Assembly: GCA_021831785.1 (NCBI GenBank)
Contig: JAKBMB010000007.1
Location: 186,001 to 250,000 of the forward strand
Direction of reading: 5' to 3'
From: Deltaproteobacteria bacterium
GTDB taxonomy: Bacteria > Desulfobacterota > Binatia > Binatales > Binataceae
DNA length: 64,000 nt
Shown here one piece after another: positions 52,824 through 63,214 of the stretch. Position numbers and translations under genes: made by a program. Under the pieces are notes generated by a model. The model was not told the DNA's origin, did not search any database, and saw only the letters and a list, made by a program, of their open reading frames with translations. The stretch's first letter is position 1. Each line of letters begins with the position of its first letter.

Positions 52824-53378
52824 CTAAGCGTAAGCGAACATGTCGCGCAGAGGAATTACGCCCGCACACGGCGGATTGCCGTTGAATTGATCGTAGATCG
52901 CTTCGCTGTCATGCCACGTTTCGACCAGCGCCACCACGTGCTTGTTGTGCAACGGCAGGTCGCCCGCCAGGCGCCATTCGCGCTCAAAGCTCCAGTCTAC
53001 GGGCGGGTCGCGATCGAGTTGAAGCGCCACTGCGCGCCACAACTCCTCGCGCGGCAACAGGCCTCGCGCTTCATCCGCAGGCAGGTAGATCACGGGCCTG
53101 GCCCCGTTGCGGAAGGCGTAGCGCCGGTCTACCGCCACCCCGAACGGCTCATAGCGGCGCCGGTTGCGCCGTGTCAGCGCCCGCGCCAATTCTTCGAGCG
53201 ACGCGTCGAAAAAGCAGATGACCGGCCGTTGACCCCGGACCATGCGGCCGCTGGCGCGCAAAACGCCCTCGCGTAATATCGAGACCAAGTTATCAAACGC
53301 GCTGGCCTTCTTGGAGGCGCGGGTGAAATGCGCAAGTGTCGGCCCGCCGACACCAACTTTGAACCAAGAACTCTTCAT
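52824..53378 (-). CDS. AbiGi/DUF2971-like protein embedded in the ybeY-lnt operon
   Basis: 184 residues, soluble. The N-terminal AHFTRASKK and DNLVSILREGVLRASG, then VICFFDASLEEL, YEPFGVAVDRRYAFRNGARP and VIYL, and further on WSFEREWRL recall the AbiGi/DUF2971 group of abortive-infection-associated proteins ('HFT...L..IL..G', 'YG.YGIG', 'EREWR'); this comparison is from memory. The start overlaps the ybeY stop (ATGA) and lnt starts 3 bp after its end, so it is translated with rRNA-processing and lipoprotein genes. In that position a housekeeping use is as likely as defence. No signal peptide. Confidence 0.6.
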   Translation of the reverse strand: MKSSWFKVGVGGPTLAHFTRASKKASAFDNLVSILREGVLRASGRMVRGQRPVICFFDASLEELARALTRRNRRRYEPFGVAVDRRYAFRNGARPVIYLPADEARGLLPREELWRAVALQLDRDPPVDWSFEREWRLAGDLPLHNKHVVALVETWHDSEAIYDQFNGNPPCAGVIPLRDMFAYA

Positions 53379-53893
53379 CGCGCCGGCGCGGTCCGTCTTA
53401 CGCCTAAATTCAGTTTATCAAGACTGCGTTGTAATTCACGCTCCCGCTTGAACATTCGCCGAGCTTCAACGGCCGAGCTTTCGTGATCGTAGCCCAGCAG
53501 GTGCAAAAAGCCATGGATGAAAAGCGCGCGCAAGCGCGATTGAAGCCCCACACCTAGCTCTCGCGCCTGGCGCCGGGCGGTGTCGAGCGAAATCACCACG
53601 TCGCCGAGCAGCAGCGGCACGGAGCCCGACGAGAGCACTCGCTCCGTTCTTGCGCGACCCTTCGCTCTCAGGTCCAGGGGTGAGTCGATCTGCGGGAAGG
53701 CGAGAACGTCGGTTGAGTGGTCCTGGCCGCGAAAGCGGCGGTTCAGTTTGCGCATCGTCCGATCATCGGTAAGTAGCAACGAAAGCTCGTACTCTTCGAG
53801 CCGACACAGTTTCAGCAAGGCCAGCGCTTGCGCGCGCAGTTTTGCGCTCAAAGCTTTGGCGCGAACACCGGTCGCAGCGACCTCAAACGGCAT
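53375..53893 (-). CDS. ybeY: Endoribonuclease YbeY
   Basis: Metal-dependent endoribonuclease acting in 16S rRNA maturation and ribosome quality control. The zinc motif HGFLHLLGYDH (three histidines) is intact near residues 135-146, followed by a MFKRERELQRSL helix; LNRRFRGQDHSTDVLAFPQ is the second family signature. 172 residues, slightly long at the C-terminus. Follows phoH, as in many genomes, after a 196-bp gap. Confidence 0.95.
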   Translation of the reverse strand: MPFEVAATGVRAKALSAKLRAQALALLKLCRLEEYELSLLLTDDRTMRKLNRRFRGQDHSTDVLAFPQIDSPLDLRAKGRARTERVLSSGSVPLLLGDVVISLDTARRQARELGVGLQSRLRALFIHGFLHLLGYDHESSAVEARRMFKRERELQRSLDKLNLGVRRTAPAR

Positions 53894-54089
53894 CGCCAGC
53901 CAGCTTGGGCGCGCGGGTCAATCTCGCCGCCACGCACGCATCGACCCAAACCGGCTCATCATCGAGCGGCAATCGACGAAGCCCATGCTTCGAGCACGAC
54001 GGCCAACCGGCAGCATGCGCAAACGGTCCGCATCACGACGGTGCGCGCGCGGGCGCATGAATTATTCGCCGAACTTCCAAAACACGGCG

Positions 54090-55145
54090 CTAGCTCGCGC
54101 TACCGTTGCCCCCTGGCGCCGCTTCCGCCGCGTCATAGGCGGCGATAATCGACTGCACCAACCGATGGCGAACTACATCGGCCTCATTGAAGTAGATGAA
54201 CGTGATGCCCGGCACGCCACTCAGGATAGTGCGCGCTTCCTTGAGCCCCGAGAGCTTGCCGCTGGGCAGGTCTATCTGCGTGATGTCGCCGGTGATGACC
54301 GCTTTGGAGCTCAAGCCCAGGCGCGTAAGGAACATCTTCATTTGCTCGGTGGTGCTGTTCTGCGCCTCGTCAAGAATGACGAACGCCTCGGTGAGTGTGC
54401 GCCCGCGCATGAAGGCCAGCGGCGCGACTTCGATCGTGCCGCGCTCGATCATGCGGCGCGCCCGCTCGTAATCAACCATATCGTGCAGGGCGTCGTACAG
54501 CGGACGCAGGTAGGGATTCACCTTCTCAGCCAAGTCGCCGGGCAAAAAACCCAGCTTCTCCCCGGCCTCGACCGCGGGCCGGCATAGCACCACCTTCGAG
54601 ACCTGGTTCTTGAGCAGCGCCGACAGCGCCATCGCCATCGCCAAGTATGTCTTGCCGGTGCCCGCGGGGCCCACGCCGAAGACGATGTCATGCTTGCGGA
54701 TGGCGTCGATGTAGCGCTTCTGGTTGACGCTCTTGGGCGAGATCACGCGCTTGTGGGGAGAGACGAAAATCGTGTCGAGAAAGATCTCTTTGAGTTCCGC
54801 CTCGCGGTCCCCGCGCAGGATCCGGAGCCCATATTCGATATCGCCGTTGTAGAGCGTGTAGCCCTGCTTGAGCAGGTCGTAGAGTTCGCCCAAAAGCTTG
54901 CTGGCCAGCGCCTGGTCGCCGTGCCGGCCCGAAATCTTGATTGACGTGCCGGACACGCCGATGCGCACGCCGAGGGATTGTTCGACCGTGCGCACATGAG
55001 CGTCATGCTGCCCAAGTAAGCTGCTGAACAGATGAGGGTCGTCAAACTTTAGTTCCAAGGAGTCGTCGGTCAACTGTTGAGAAATGGCTTTGATGCACCT
55101 CCTCTCGGCCAGAGGCCGGCCAGATGCACTAACTAAATAACGCAA
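54090..55145 (-). CDS. phoH: PhoH-family ATPase (start uncertain)
   Basis: RNA-associated NTPase usually next to ybeY. Walker [35 protein letters not shown], Walker [21 protein letters not shown] and [14 protein letters not shown] are present, and an N-terminal KH-like part ends with ISGRHGD. The frame begins at TTG 55145. An AGGAGG site at 55098-55103 is followed by no in-frame ATG, GTG or TTG at a normal distance (nearest codons are ATC 55094 and ATT 55085), so the real start may be unusual or at TTG 55073. 351 residues as called. Confidence 0.9.
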   Translation of the reverse strand: MRYLVSASGRPLAERRCIKAISQQLTDDSLELKFDDPHLFSSLLGQHDAHVRTVEQSLGVRIGVSGTSIKISGRHGDQALASKLLGELYDLLKQGYTLYNGDIEYGLRILRGDREAELKEIFLDTIFVSPHKRVISPKSVNQKRYIDAIRKHDIVFGVGPAGTGKTYLAMAMALSALLKNQVSKVVLCRPAVEAGEKLGFLPGDLAEKVNPYLRPLYDALHDMVDYERARRMIERGTIEVAPLAFMRGRTLTEAFVILDEAQNSTTEQMKMFLTRLGLSSKAVITGDITQIDLPSGKLSGLKEARTILSGVPGITFIYFNEADVVRHRLVQSIIAAYDAAEAAPGGNGSAS

Positions 55146-55221
55146 CCGGCATGAATCTTACTTAAGCCATAATTATACGGTTTGAGAGCACTCTGGAAGA
55201 GGTTTGAAGGCACGCTAAACC

Positions 55222-57879
55222 TCAGGCGAGCAAGGCGTAAACCTGCTTTAGGGCTTGCGCGGCCTTTTCGGGCAGCCGCCCGCCGGCTTGAGCGAAGTCG
55301 GGACGTCCGCCACCCGAGCCGCCGACGATCGGCGCGATTTGCCGGATTATCTCACCCGCCTTAATCTTCGCGCTCAAATCCGGCGTGACTGCAACTACGA
55401 GCGCGACCTTGTCGTCGAATTTTGAGGCCAACGCCACCACCGCCGAGCCGTGCTGCTCGCGCAGCCGGTCGGCAAGCTGGCGCATCGCGGCCGGCTGCAC
55501 GCCCTCGAGTTCGCGCGTGATGACCTTGATGCCGCGTATCTCGCGCACCTCGCCGTCGCCGTTGATGGCGCCGGCGCCTGCGATGAGCTTTTGCTCGAGC
55601 GCGCGCACGCGCTTTTCCAGCTCCTTTTCGCGCTCCAAAAGGCGCTCTAGCCGCGCGATAGCGGTCTTATCTCCTCCGGCGCGCAGCACGCGGCCGATCT
55701 GCTCCAGAACTTTCTCGCGCTCCTGGACGGCGTCAATCGCACCTTGTCCGGTGAGCGCTTCGACCCGTCGCACGCCGGCGCCGATTCCCGATTCCCCTTC
55801 CAGCTTGAACAGACCGATCTGACCGGTGCGTTCCACGTGCGTGCCGCCGCAAAGCTCGAGCGAGAAGCCGCCCATCCGCACCACCCGCACGCGGTCGCCG
55901 TACTTGTCGCCGAAAAAGGCCAGCGCCCCGCCCTTGATTGCCGCGTCGTAAGCCATCTCTTCGGCCGTCACGCCGGCGTCTTCGCGGATATGGGCGTTGA
56001 CCTCGTGCTCGATTTTGTAAAGCTCCTCGTCTTGGACTTGCCCAGGGTGAGAGAAATCGAAGCGCAAGCGGTCGGGCGCGACCAGCGAGCCGGCCTGGCG
56101 CACGCTCTTACCCAGCCGCTCGCGCAGGACGGCGTGCAAAATATGGGTCGCGGAATGGTTCAACATCGCCGCTTCCCGCCGCGCACGATCTACGGTTAGC
56201 CTCACCAGCTTGCCGGGTTCGAAATCGCCAGCGGCGCCGCGCTTGATCCGTCCGATATGGAAGATCTGGCTACCCTGCTTGAGCGTGTCGGTCACCTCGA
56301 ATTGCGCGGCACCATCCTGGGTTTCAATCACACCTTGGTCGCCCACCTGTCCGCCACCCTCGGGATAAAATGGCGTCTCTGCGGTGACCGCGATGAGCTT
56401 GTCGCCGTCTGCCGGTACACAGCGTACAATCTTCGACTCCGCCGCGTAGCGCTCATAGCCGACGAAGCGGGAGGTGGCGCCTGGGCTGGGCAAAATCTCC
56501 GGCGCGACAGGCTCTTGCGCGCGTGTGGCTGCGCGCGAGCGCGCGCGCTGCTCCTCCATCAGCCGCTCGAAGCCGGCAAGGTCGACGGTCATACCTTCGT
56601 CCGCAAGAATGCTTCGCGTGAGGTCGAGCGGAAACCCGTGGGTGTCGTATAATCGGAACGCGGCATCGCCCGGCAACTCCGTTTCCCCTCGAAGGCGAAG
56701 CCCATCGATTCTTGCGGTCAGTTCCTGCTGGCCCTGTTGAATGGTCGACGAGAACTGGCCACCCTCTCGCCACACGACTTCTTCGATAGCTTTCCGAGCC
56801 CCAAGCAGTTCAGGGTAGGCGCCGCGCATGGCCTCAACCACCTTGTCGCAGCAGTTGGGGAGGAGCAACGGATTGTCCACCTCAAGGCGCCGGCGATGCC
56901 ATACGGCACGCCTGATGAGCCTGCGCAGGACGTATTGCCGCCCGTCGCGTCCGGGTCTCAGCCCTTCCGCCACCAGGAAGGTTATTGCCCGGACGTGATC
57001 GGCGATTGCCCGGAACGACACGTCGCTTTCAGCATCCTTGCCGTAATGCCTGGCGGGAGCGACGAAAGGCTCAATCGCGCGGATTATCCCTTGGAACAAG
57101 TCGATGTCATAGTTGCCGAGCAGGCGGCCGGTCTCCAGGCTCTGCAGCACCGCCGCGATCCGCTCCAAGCCCGCGCCCGTGTCAACATGCCTCATCGGCA
57201 GCGGCGAGAGCGTGCCGTTCCGGTCGCGGTCGTACTGGATAAAGACCAGATTGGCGAGCTCGACAAAGCGCGCGCAGCCCGCAACGTTCACGCCGCAGGG
57301 CTTGCCCGGATGCGTTTTGCCGATGCATGCGCGATCGCCGCGGTCGAAGTGGATTTCGGAGCACGGACCGCACGGCCCGATGTCGCCCATCTCCCAGAAA
57401 TTGTCTTCTTCGGCAAAGCGCAGGATTCGCTCGCGCGGCAGAACCTTGAGCTTCAACCAGGCCTGCGCGGCCTCGTCGTCGTCGGTGTAGACCGTTGCCC
57501 ATAGCCGCTCGATCGGGAGCTTCCAGACCTCGGTGAAGAGCCGCCAATGGAACTCGACGGCCTCGGCCTTGTAGTAGTCGCCGAACGACCAGTTGCCGAG
57601 CATCTCGAAGAACGTGTGATGGTAGTCGTCGCGGCCAACGGCCTCGAGATCGTTATGCTTGCCCGAGATGCGCAGACATTTTTGGCAGTCGGCGGCGCGG
57701 CGATAAGGCGGTGTGCGCAGCCCAAGAAAATAGTCCTTGAACCGCACCATCCCGGCGTTGGTGAAAAGCAGCGTCGGGTCGCCCTCGGGGATAAGCGAGG
57801 CCGAGGGCACGATCGTGTGGCCCTCGCGGGCGAAGAAGTCGAGAAACGACTGGCGAATTCGATCAACAGTCCAATGCAT
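55222..57879 (-). CDS. alaS: Alanyl-tRNA synthetase
   Basis: 885 residues, complete. Class II catalytic part: RQSFLDFFAREGHTIVPSAS, TLLFTNAGMVRFKDYFLG, and the HHTFFEMLGNWSFGDYYK motif. Editing domain with HSATHILHAVLRERLGKSVR (zinc His pair) and LELCGGTHVERTGQIG (Cys and His). C-terminal DHHA1 domain with GGSGGGRPDFAQAGG. Charges tRNA-Ala and removes mischarged Ser/Gly. Downstream of recA on the same strand; the recX gene that often stands between the two is absent. Confidence 0.96.
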   Translation of the reverse strand: MHWTVDRIRQSFLDFFAREGHTIVPSASLIPEGDPTLLFTNAGMVRFKDYFLGLRTPPYRRAADCQKCLRISGKHNDLEAVGRDDYHHTFFEMLGNWSFGDYYKAEAVEFHWRLFTEVWKLPIERLWATVYTDDDEAAQAWLKLKVLPRERILRFAEEDNFWEMGDIGPCGPCSEIHFDRGDRACIGKTHPGKPCGVNVAGCARFVELANLVFIQYDRDRNGTLSPLPMRHVDTGAGLERIAAVLQSLETGRLLGNYDIDLFQGIIRAIEPFVAPARHYGKDAESDVSFRAIADHVRAITFLVAEGLRPGRDGRQYVLRRLIRRAVWHRRRLEVDNPLLLPNCCDKVVEAMRGAYPELLGARKAIEEVVWREGGQFSSTIQQGQQELTARIDGLRLRGETELPGDAAFRLYDTHGFPLDLTRSILADEGMTVDLAGFERLMEEQRARSRAATRAQEPVAPEILPSPGATSRFVGYERYAAESKIVRCVPADGDKLIAVTAETPFYPEGGGQVGDQGVIETQDGAAQFEVTDTLKQGSQIFHIGRIKRGAAGDFEPGKLVRLTVDRARREAAMLNHSATHILHAVLRERLGKSVRQAGSLVAPDRLRFDFSHPGQVQDEELYKIEHEVNAHIREDAGVTAEEMAYDAAIKGGALAFFGDKYGDRVRVVRMGGFSLELCGGTHVERTGQIGLFKLEGESGIGAGVRRVEALTGQGAIDAVQEREKVLEQIGRVLRAGGDKTAIARLERLLEREKELEKRVRALEQKLIAGAGAINGDGEVREIRGIKVITRELEGVQPAAMRQLADRLREQHGSAVVALASKFDDKVALVVAVTPDLSAKIKAGEIIRQIAPIVGGSGGGRPDFAQAGGRLPEKAAQALKQVYALLA

Positions 57880-58040
57880 ACTGCTCGCTAACCGAAGTCT
57901 ATTTTAGCGGCAAGAAGGCCGAGATGGCTACGGGCGCCGAAAACCGCTGCCGAGGTATCCGGCGAAAGTCCCGATAAGCATGTGGGCGGGCTTCAAAAGG
58001 ACGCCCTCGAAGCGCGTCTCGACGCGCCTCGGCGTCTGTT

Positions 58041-59066
<1,026 letters not shown>

Positions 59067-59199
59067 TTCGGTTCATTCTCCTCGGGGCATTCTCGCGCTA
59101 CCCGACGAACCTCTTTATAGCGCTACCGCGCCGGCTTTGGGAACCTTAACCCATGGGCTTATCGTTGGGCAAACGAGAATTGCGACGTCCTGCTCCTCG

Positions 59200-59580
59200 A
59201 AAACCGATGGCAGGCCAAGTACCGCGGGCCGAAGGTCTCGGAAGCGCGGCGGCTTAGACAACTCGAGGATGAGAACCGGCGGCTCAAGCATCTGGCAGCC
59301 GACCTGACGCTGGACCACCAGGCGCTCAAGGGGTTGGTCAACCGAAAGTAGCCAAGCCCACAGCCCGACGGGAGGCCGTGGGCTGGATGCGGCAAGCGTA
59401 CGGGTTGGGCGAGCGGCGGGCGTGCGGATTAGTTGTTGTGTGGCGCTCGACGGTGCGATATCAGAGCAGGCGGGCGGAGCCGGCCGAGCAGATCGCGATG
59501 ATGAAACTATTGGCGGTTGAGCATCCGCGCTATGGCTCTCGGGGTCTGCAGGTGGTGATGGTGCGCCAGGGCTGGCGGTG
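59200..59580 (+). pseudogene. IS3-family OrfA/OrfB remnant
   Basis: In one frame KYRGPKVSEARRLRQLEDEN then LKHLAADLTLDHQALKGLVN and a stop is the C-terminus of an IS3 OrfA. In the next frame ARREAVGWMRQAYGLGERRA and VVWRSTVRYQSRR then EHPRYGSRGLQVVMVRQGW is the N-terminal domain of OrfB, ended by a TGA at 59579-59581. The rve catalytic domain is missing. It is the typical -1 frameshift arrangement of this family, now truncated on both sides. Confidence 0.82.
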
Positions 59581-59932
59581 AGAAGGCGCGGGCGCAAACG
59601 GCCGACGCAAGCTCGTGTGCCGCGGGCCGCATCGGTGCGAGACAATCAAAGGAGCGCGCCGGCGAGCAACCCAAGGCGAACAAGGACGTTCTGGACCGCA
59701 ACCTCGAATTGCGGCTTGACCTAGCTAATGTGCCATCCAAGCGCGATCTTCACGAGCTGCGCGATCGGCGGGAGCACTTCACCGGCCGAGAGGAAGCAAC
59801 TGCCGCCCCTTCCCTACAGAGCGCCCTTTCCCTACAGTATCTTGGACCGAAAAAGCCTTAGGGCAATTCCGGACAGAAGGACCCTGATGACCAGAAAGGC
59901 CAAACCGGAAATTGCGGTTTGAGGAGGTCTCT
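59581..59932. other. Region between IS3 remnant and the hydratase operon, with a 15-bp direct repeat
   Basis: No gene recognised. GCCCCTTCCCTACAG (59805-59819) and GCCCTTTCCCTACAG (59823-59837) differ at one base and are 18 bp apart, about 95 bp before the first hydratase gene. They may be a regulatory site of that operon. Confidence 0.45.
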
Positions 59933-60355
59933 ATGAGTTCAACCCTCTATGCGGCGCTGCTGCAGAGCATCAGGGCGCATGCGCCTCAAGAACGCCACGA
60001 AGCGGATTTACCGCTCACCATTTCCCAACGGCGCGCCGAGGCGATGCTGCACGTGGTCCACGATCTCGGCGGGCAACCTGACGGGCCGCTCGATAAGTCG
60101 CTCCACAAGACGGCCCTCTGGGAGAAGCGCACCCACTGCACCGCTGAGTGCCTGGCATGGCGTGGCGTGTGGGTCAGCGAGGAAAGACGCCGGCGTGAGA
60201 ACGACCTGGGCGAGACGCTCTATTTCGGCACCCCTTACTATGCGCGATGGCTTCTGGCCGCGGCCAAGATGCTCATCGATAAAGGTCACATCACCCCGGA
60301 CGAGCTGATCGCGAAAATGGAAGAGGTCCGCGCCCGAGAGGAGGATGCGGCATGA
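59933..60355 (+). CDS. Thiocyanate hydrolase beta-like / nitrile hydratase beta N-terminal-like subunit
   Basis: 140 residues from the ATG at 59933, which has a strong GAGGAGGT site 6 nt upstream; the frame open from 59912 is not used. The sequence matches the N-terminal helical part of nitrile hydratase beta (LGGQPDGPLDKSLHKTALWE, ETLYFGTPYYARWLLAAAKM, LIDKGHITPDELIAKMEEV). In thiocyanate hydrolase of Thiobacillus thioparus this region is a separate protein, ScnB, followed by ScnA and ScnC, the order seen here. It contacts the metal subunit and helps form the active-site entrance. ATGA overlap with the next gene. Confidence 0.78.
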   Translation: MSSTLYAALLQSIRAHAPQERHEADLPLTISQRRAEAMLHVVHDLGGQPDGPLDKSLHKTALWEKRTHCTAECLAWRGVWVSEERRRRENDLGETLYFGTPYYARWLLAAAKMLIDKGHITPDELIAKMEEVRAREEDAA

Positions 60356-60663
60356 GCAAGTTCGAGATCGGCGATCGGGTCACCGTCCGCAACCTGCCGG
60401 CCTTGTTCCACACCCGCACCCAGGGCTACACACGGGGTCACACCGGTGTCGTGGTAGGGCTGCGGCCCAAGTGGGTCATCCCCGAGGACGAGGCGTGGGG
60501 TCGCTACGAAGGGCGCCGGGAGCCTTTCTACATGGTCCGTTTCAACCAGCGCGAGCTGTGGCCCGACTACGGCGGGGCCGTTATCGACACTTTGGAGACA
60601 GAGTTCTCCGAGCGCTGGCTCGAATCCGCCGCTGCGGAGAACACCGCGGGGAAGACTCCCTAA
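60352..60663 (+). CDS. Thiocyanate hydrolase alpha-like / nitrile hydratase beta C-terminal-like subunit
   Basis: 103 residues corresponding to the SH3-like C-terminal half of nitrile hydratase beta: FEIGDRVTVRNLPALFHTRT, GYTRGHTGVVVG and FYMVRFNQRELWPDYGG. As a separate gene it equals ScnA of thiocyanate hydrolase. Overlaps the upstream gene in ATGA and precedes the metal subunit by 30 bp. The split of the beta chain in two genes is more frequent in thiocyanate hydrolases and toyocamycin-type hydratases than in normal nitrile hydratases. Confidence 0.78.
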   Translation: MSKFEIGDRVTVRNLPALFHTRTQGYTRGHTGVVVGLRPKWVIPEDEAWGRYEGRREPFYMVRFNQRELWPDYGGAVIDTLETEFSERWLESAAAENTAGKTP

Positions 60664-60693
60664 CCAGGGCCAACGCGATCAAGAGGTTGTTAT

Positions 60694-61389
60694 ATGAACA
60701 CGTCACACCAACATACCGACGCGCACACGCCCATTGAGGGGCGCGATGAGGCCATTGAGTTCGAGATTCTGGAGACCGCCGTTCGCGAACTGTCCATCGC
60801 CAAGGGACTGTTCTCGGCTGAGGATCACCGCCGCTTCATGGAATGGTACGACAACATCGGCCCCACCGGCGGCGCCCGCGTAGTGGCCCGCGCCTGGGTC
60901 GATCCCCAGTTCAAGCAGCGGTTGCTCGCCGACGGCGTCGCTGCTTGCAAAGAGCTGGGAATCGACTGGATGGCGCCGACGGGCCACGGCACCCCCAGCG
61001 ACTTCACCTGGCTGGTCGCGTGCGAGAACACGCCGAAGCTGCACAACGTTATCGTCTGCACGCTGTGCTCCTGTTACCCGAGGCCCTTGCTCGGACACTC
61101 GCCCGCCTGGTACGAGAGGCCGAACTATCGGCGCCGGGTAGTCCGCTGGCCGCGTCAGGTGCTGGCCGAGTTCGGCCTCATCATCCCGCCCGACGTCGAG
61201 ATCCGCGTTCACGACTCGAACCAGAAAACGCGGTACATCGTTCTGCCCATGCGCCCCAGCGACACCGAAGGCTGGAGCGAAGAGAAACTCGCGACCATCG
61301 TTACCCGAGACACCATGATCGGCGTGGCCGTCCCCAGGATCGACTGGACCACCACGTCCACGCCCTCGGGGCAGGCACGCGCCGAATAG
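60694..61389 (+). CDS. Metal subunit of thiocyanate hydrolase (gamma) / cobalt nitrile hydratase (alpha)
   Basis: 231 residues. The metal-binding claw VCTLCSCYPR (Cys122, Cys125, Ser126, Cys127) is the cobalt-type motif, in which two cysteines are oxidised to sulfenic and sulfinic acids. LVACENTPKLHNVIVCTLCS and RWPRQVLAEFGLIIP agree with nitrile hydratase alpha / ScnC. With Co-type centre it hydrates SCN- to COS and ammonia, or nitriles to amides; the three-gene organisation favours the former. The activator protein that normally inserts cobalt is not found downstream, where a convergent regulator gene lies 13 bp away. Confidence 0.82.
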   Translation: MNTSHQHTDAHTPIEGRDEAIEFEILETAVRELSIAKGLFSAEDHRRFMEWYDNIGPTGGARVVARAWVDPQFKQRLLADGVAACKELGIDWMAPTGHGTPSDFTWLVACENTPKLHNVIVCTLCSCYPRPLLGHSPAWYERPNYRRRVVRWPRQVLAEFGLIIPPDVEIRVHDSNQKTRYIVLPMRPSDTEGWSEEKLATIVTRDTMIGVAVPRIDWTTTSTPSGQARAE

Positions 61390-61402
61390 GGAGGGCTTAG
61401 GT

Positions 61403-62779
61403 TCAGCGCAAGTGATGCTTGGTCAGAAGGCGCCTTACGGTCTTGCGGTCCACTCCGGCCGCGCGCGCTGCCTGTGAAATGTTTCCGCCTTTGCTCCGTA
61501 GAATTTCAAGGATGTAGGCCGACTCAAGCTCGCTCATCCATCGCGCTTTAGCGTCCCTAAGCGTGAGCGCGCTGCTGCCAAGCGCCGGCAGAGCGTTTGT
61601 CGTCGCTTCGCGATCCCTAATGTGGCGGGGCAAGTCGGCAAGCGTAATGGTGTCGTTGTCCGCCAGCGCGCAGGCACGCTCGATCACGTTTTGCAGTTCG
61701 CGCACATTGCCTGGCCATGAATAGGACTCAAGCACTTCCAAGACGCCTGGCTCAAAGCCCCGTATCTTCCGCTCGCCGGCTTGCCCGTGCTTCCTGAGGA
61801 AAGCATGAGCGAGCAGGGCGACGTCCCCGGCGCGTTCGCGAAGTGGTGGCAGCGCTATGTCCACCACGTTCAAGCGATAGTAAAGCTCTTGGCGAAAACG
61901 GCCTTTTGAGCATAGCACATGCAGGTTGCGGTTGGTGGCGGAGACAACGCGGACATCGACGTCGATCGCGCGAGTACCGCCAACACGGCGAATTTCCCGT
62001 TCTTGCAGCGCGCGCAAAAGTTTTCCCTGTAAATTTAGCGATAGCTCGCCGATTTCATCCAGAAACACCGTGCCGTGATGGGCCATTTCGATAAGACCCA
62101 TCTTCGTGCCAACCGCGCCGGTAAACGCCCCCTTGTCGTAGCCGAACAACTCCGACTCCAACAAATTCTCCGGCAGCGAGGCGCAATCGACCGCAACGAA
62201 AGCCTGGGCGGTGCGGGCGCTGTTGGCATGGACGGCGCGCGCGATCAATTCCTTGCCCGTTCCCGACTCGCCCAGAATCAGGATATTTGCCTCTGAACGC
62301 GCCGCTTTTCTCACCAGCTCCAGCACCTGCTGTAAGGCCGGGCTGCGCCCGATGATGTTTTCGAAACCGTAGGTGCCGCGCAACTGTTCCTTAAGGTGCT
62401 GGTTTTCCAGCGTAAGGCGACGCTGGTTGAGCGCCCGGCCGACGACCAGTTTGAGTTGGTCGATGGAAAATGGCTTGGCCAGATAGTCGAACGCGCCCCC
62501 CTTTACCGCGACCACTGCGGACTCAATCGTGGCAAAGGCCGTGATCACCACGACCGGACAGTTCGCGTCTATAGCGCGCGCGCGATGAAGCAATTCCAAC
62601 CCGTCCATCTCGGGCATTTTAAGGTCGGTTAGCAGCAGCGAAGGACGCTCCGTCTCGAGCAGTCGCAGCGCGTGTTTGGGGCTTGTCGTGCCGAGACATT
62701 CGTAACCCTCCCGCGCAAGTATGCGCCGGCAGTTTTCGAGCATGTCGGCTTCGTCGTCGACGATCAAAATGCGTTCCAC
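61403..62779 (-). CDS. NtrC-family sigma-54-dependent response regulator
   Basis: 458 residues. Receiver domain (1-120) with phosphorylation Asp52 (LLTDLKMPEMDG), AAA+ domain (about 143-370) with Walker A GESGTGKE, the sigma-54 contact loop GAFTGA and GTVFLDEIGELSLNLQGKLL, and a Fis-type HTH (AYILEILRSKGGNISQAARA, then AGVDRKTVRRLL). It activates sigma-54 promoters when phosphorylated. No histidine kinase gene is within the window upstream. It converges on the hydratase operon, so its target may be elsewhere. Confidence 0.94.
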   Translation of the reverse strand: MERILIVDDEADMLENCRRILAREGYECLGTTSPKHALRLLETERPSLLLTDLKMPEMDGLELLHRARAIDANCPVVVITAFATIESAVVAVKGGAFDYLAKPFSIDQLKLVVGRALNQRRLTLENQHLKEQLRGTYGFENIIGRSPALQQVLELVRKAARSEANILILGESGTGKELIARAVHANSARTAQAFVAVDCASLPENLLESELFGYDKGAFTGAVGTKMGLIEMAHHGTVFLDEIGELSLNLQGKLLRALQEREIRRVGGTRAIDVDVRVVSATNRNLHVLCSKGRFRQELYYRLNVVDIALPPLRERAGDVALLAHAFLRKHGQAGERKIRGFEPGVLEVLESYSWPGNVRELQNVIERACALADNDTITLADLPRHIRDREATTNALPALGSSALTLRDAKARWMSELESAYILEILRSKGGNISQAARAAGVDRKTVRRLLTKHHLR

Positions 62780-62977
62780 TGTTGACCCGTTGCCGGGCGG
62801 TTCGACTTCGGCGATCGCCCGTAATCAACCAATAGGCTCATCGTCCTTTCACCCGACAGTCCGAGAGAGATAAGCCGCGGGTCGCCATTCGCGAAGTCCG
62901 CCGCCGGCTTCGGTTCGCGCTTGCCTCCTTTAGCGCTCAGCGCCGAGCTTAAATCGCAGCTTCATCAGCAATCCGCG

Positions 62978-63214
62978 CTAGAAGCCTTGAAACGGCTGCG
63001 CCACCAGTCGCGGCGGCAAATGACTGACCAAAAACGGCCCGTATATTACTGCGATTAGCGCGAACGACAGCGCAATCCAGTAGCTCAGACGATCCATCGC
63101 CGGTTGCCATCCGTGCAGGCCAGGCGGTTGAACCGTTTCGGTGAAAGGGATGTCGCGAACTTCTTTGCTTTTGCCGAACCAAACCGTCATTGCCAAGACG
63201 ACGAAAAACAGCAC
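62978..63214 (-). pseudogene. Membrane protein C-terminal fragment, haem-copper oxidase subunit I-like
   Basis: About 78 residues with two hydrophobic segments (FFVVLAMTVWFG and a second around ALSFALIAVIYGPFLVSHL) separated by KEVRDIPFTETVQPPGLHGW. The pattern recalls the C-terminal end of bacterial cytochrome c oxidase subunit I-like proteins from memory. The frame is open upstream to about 63290 but loses any protein character, so I read it as a truncated remnant; a small real membrane protein is possible. Confidence 0.35.
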
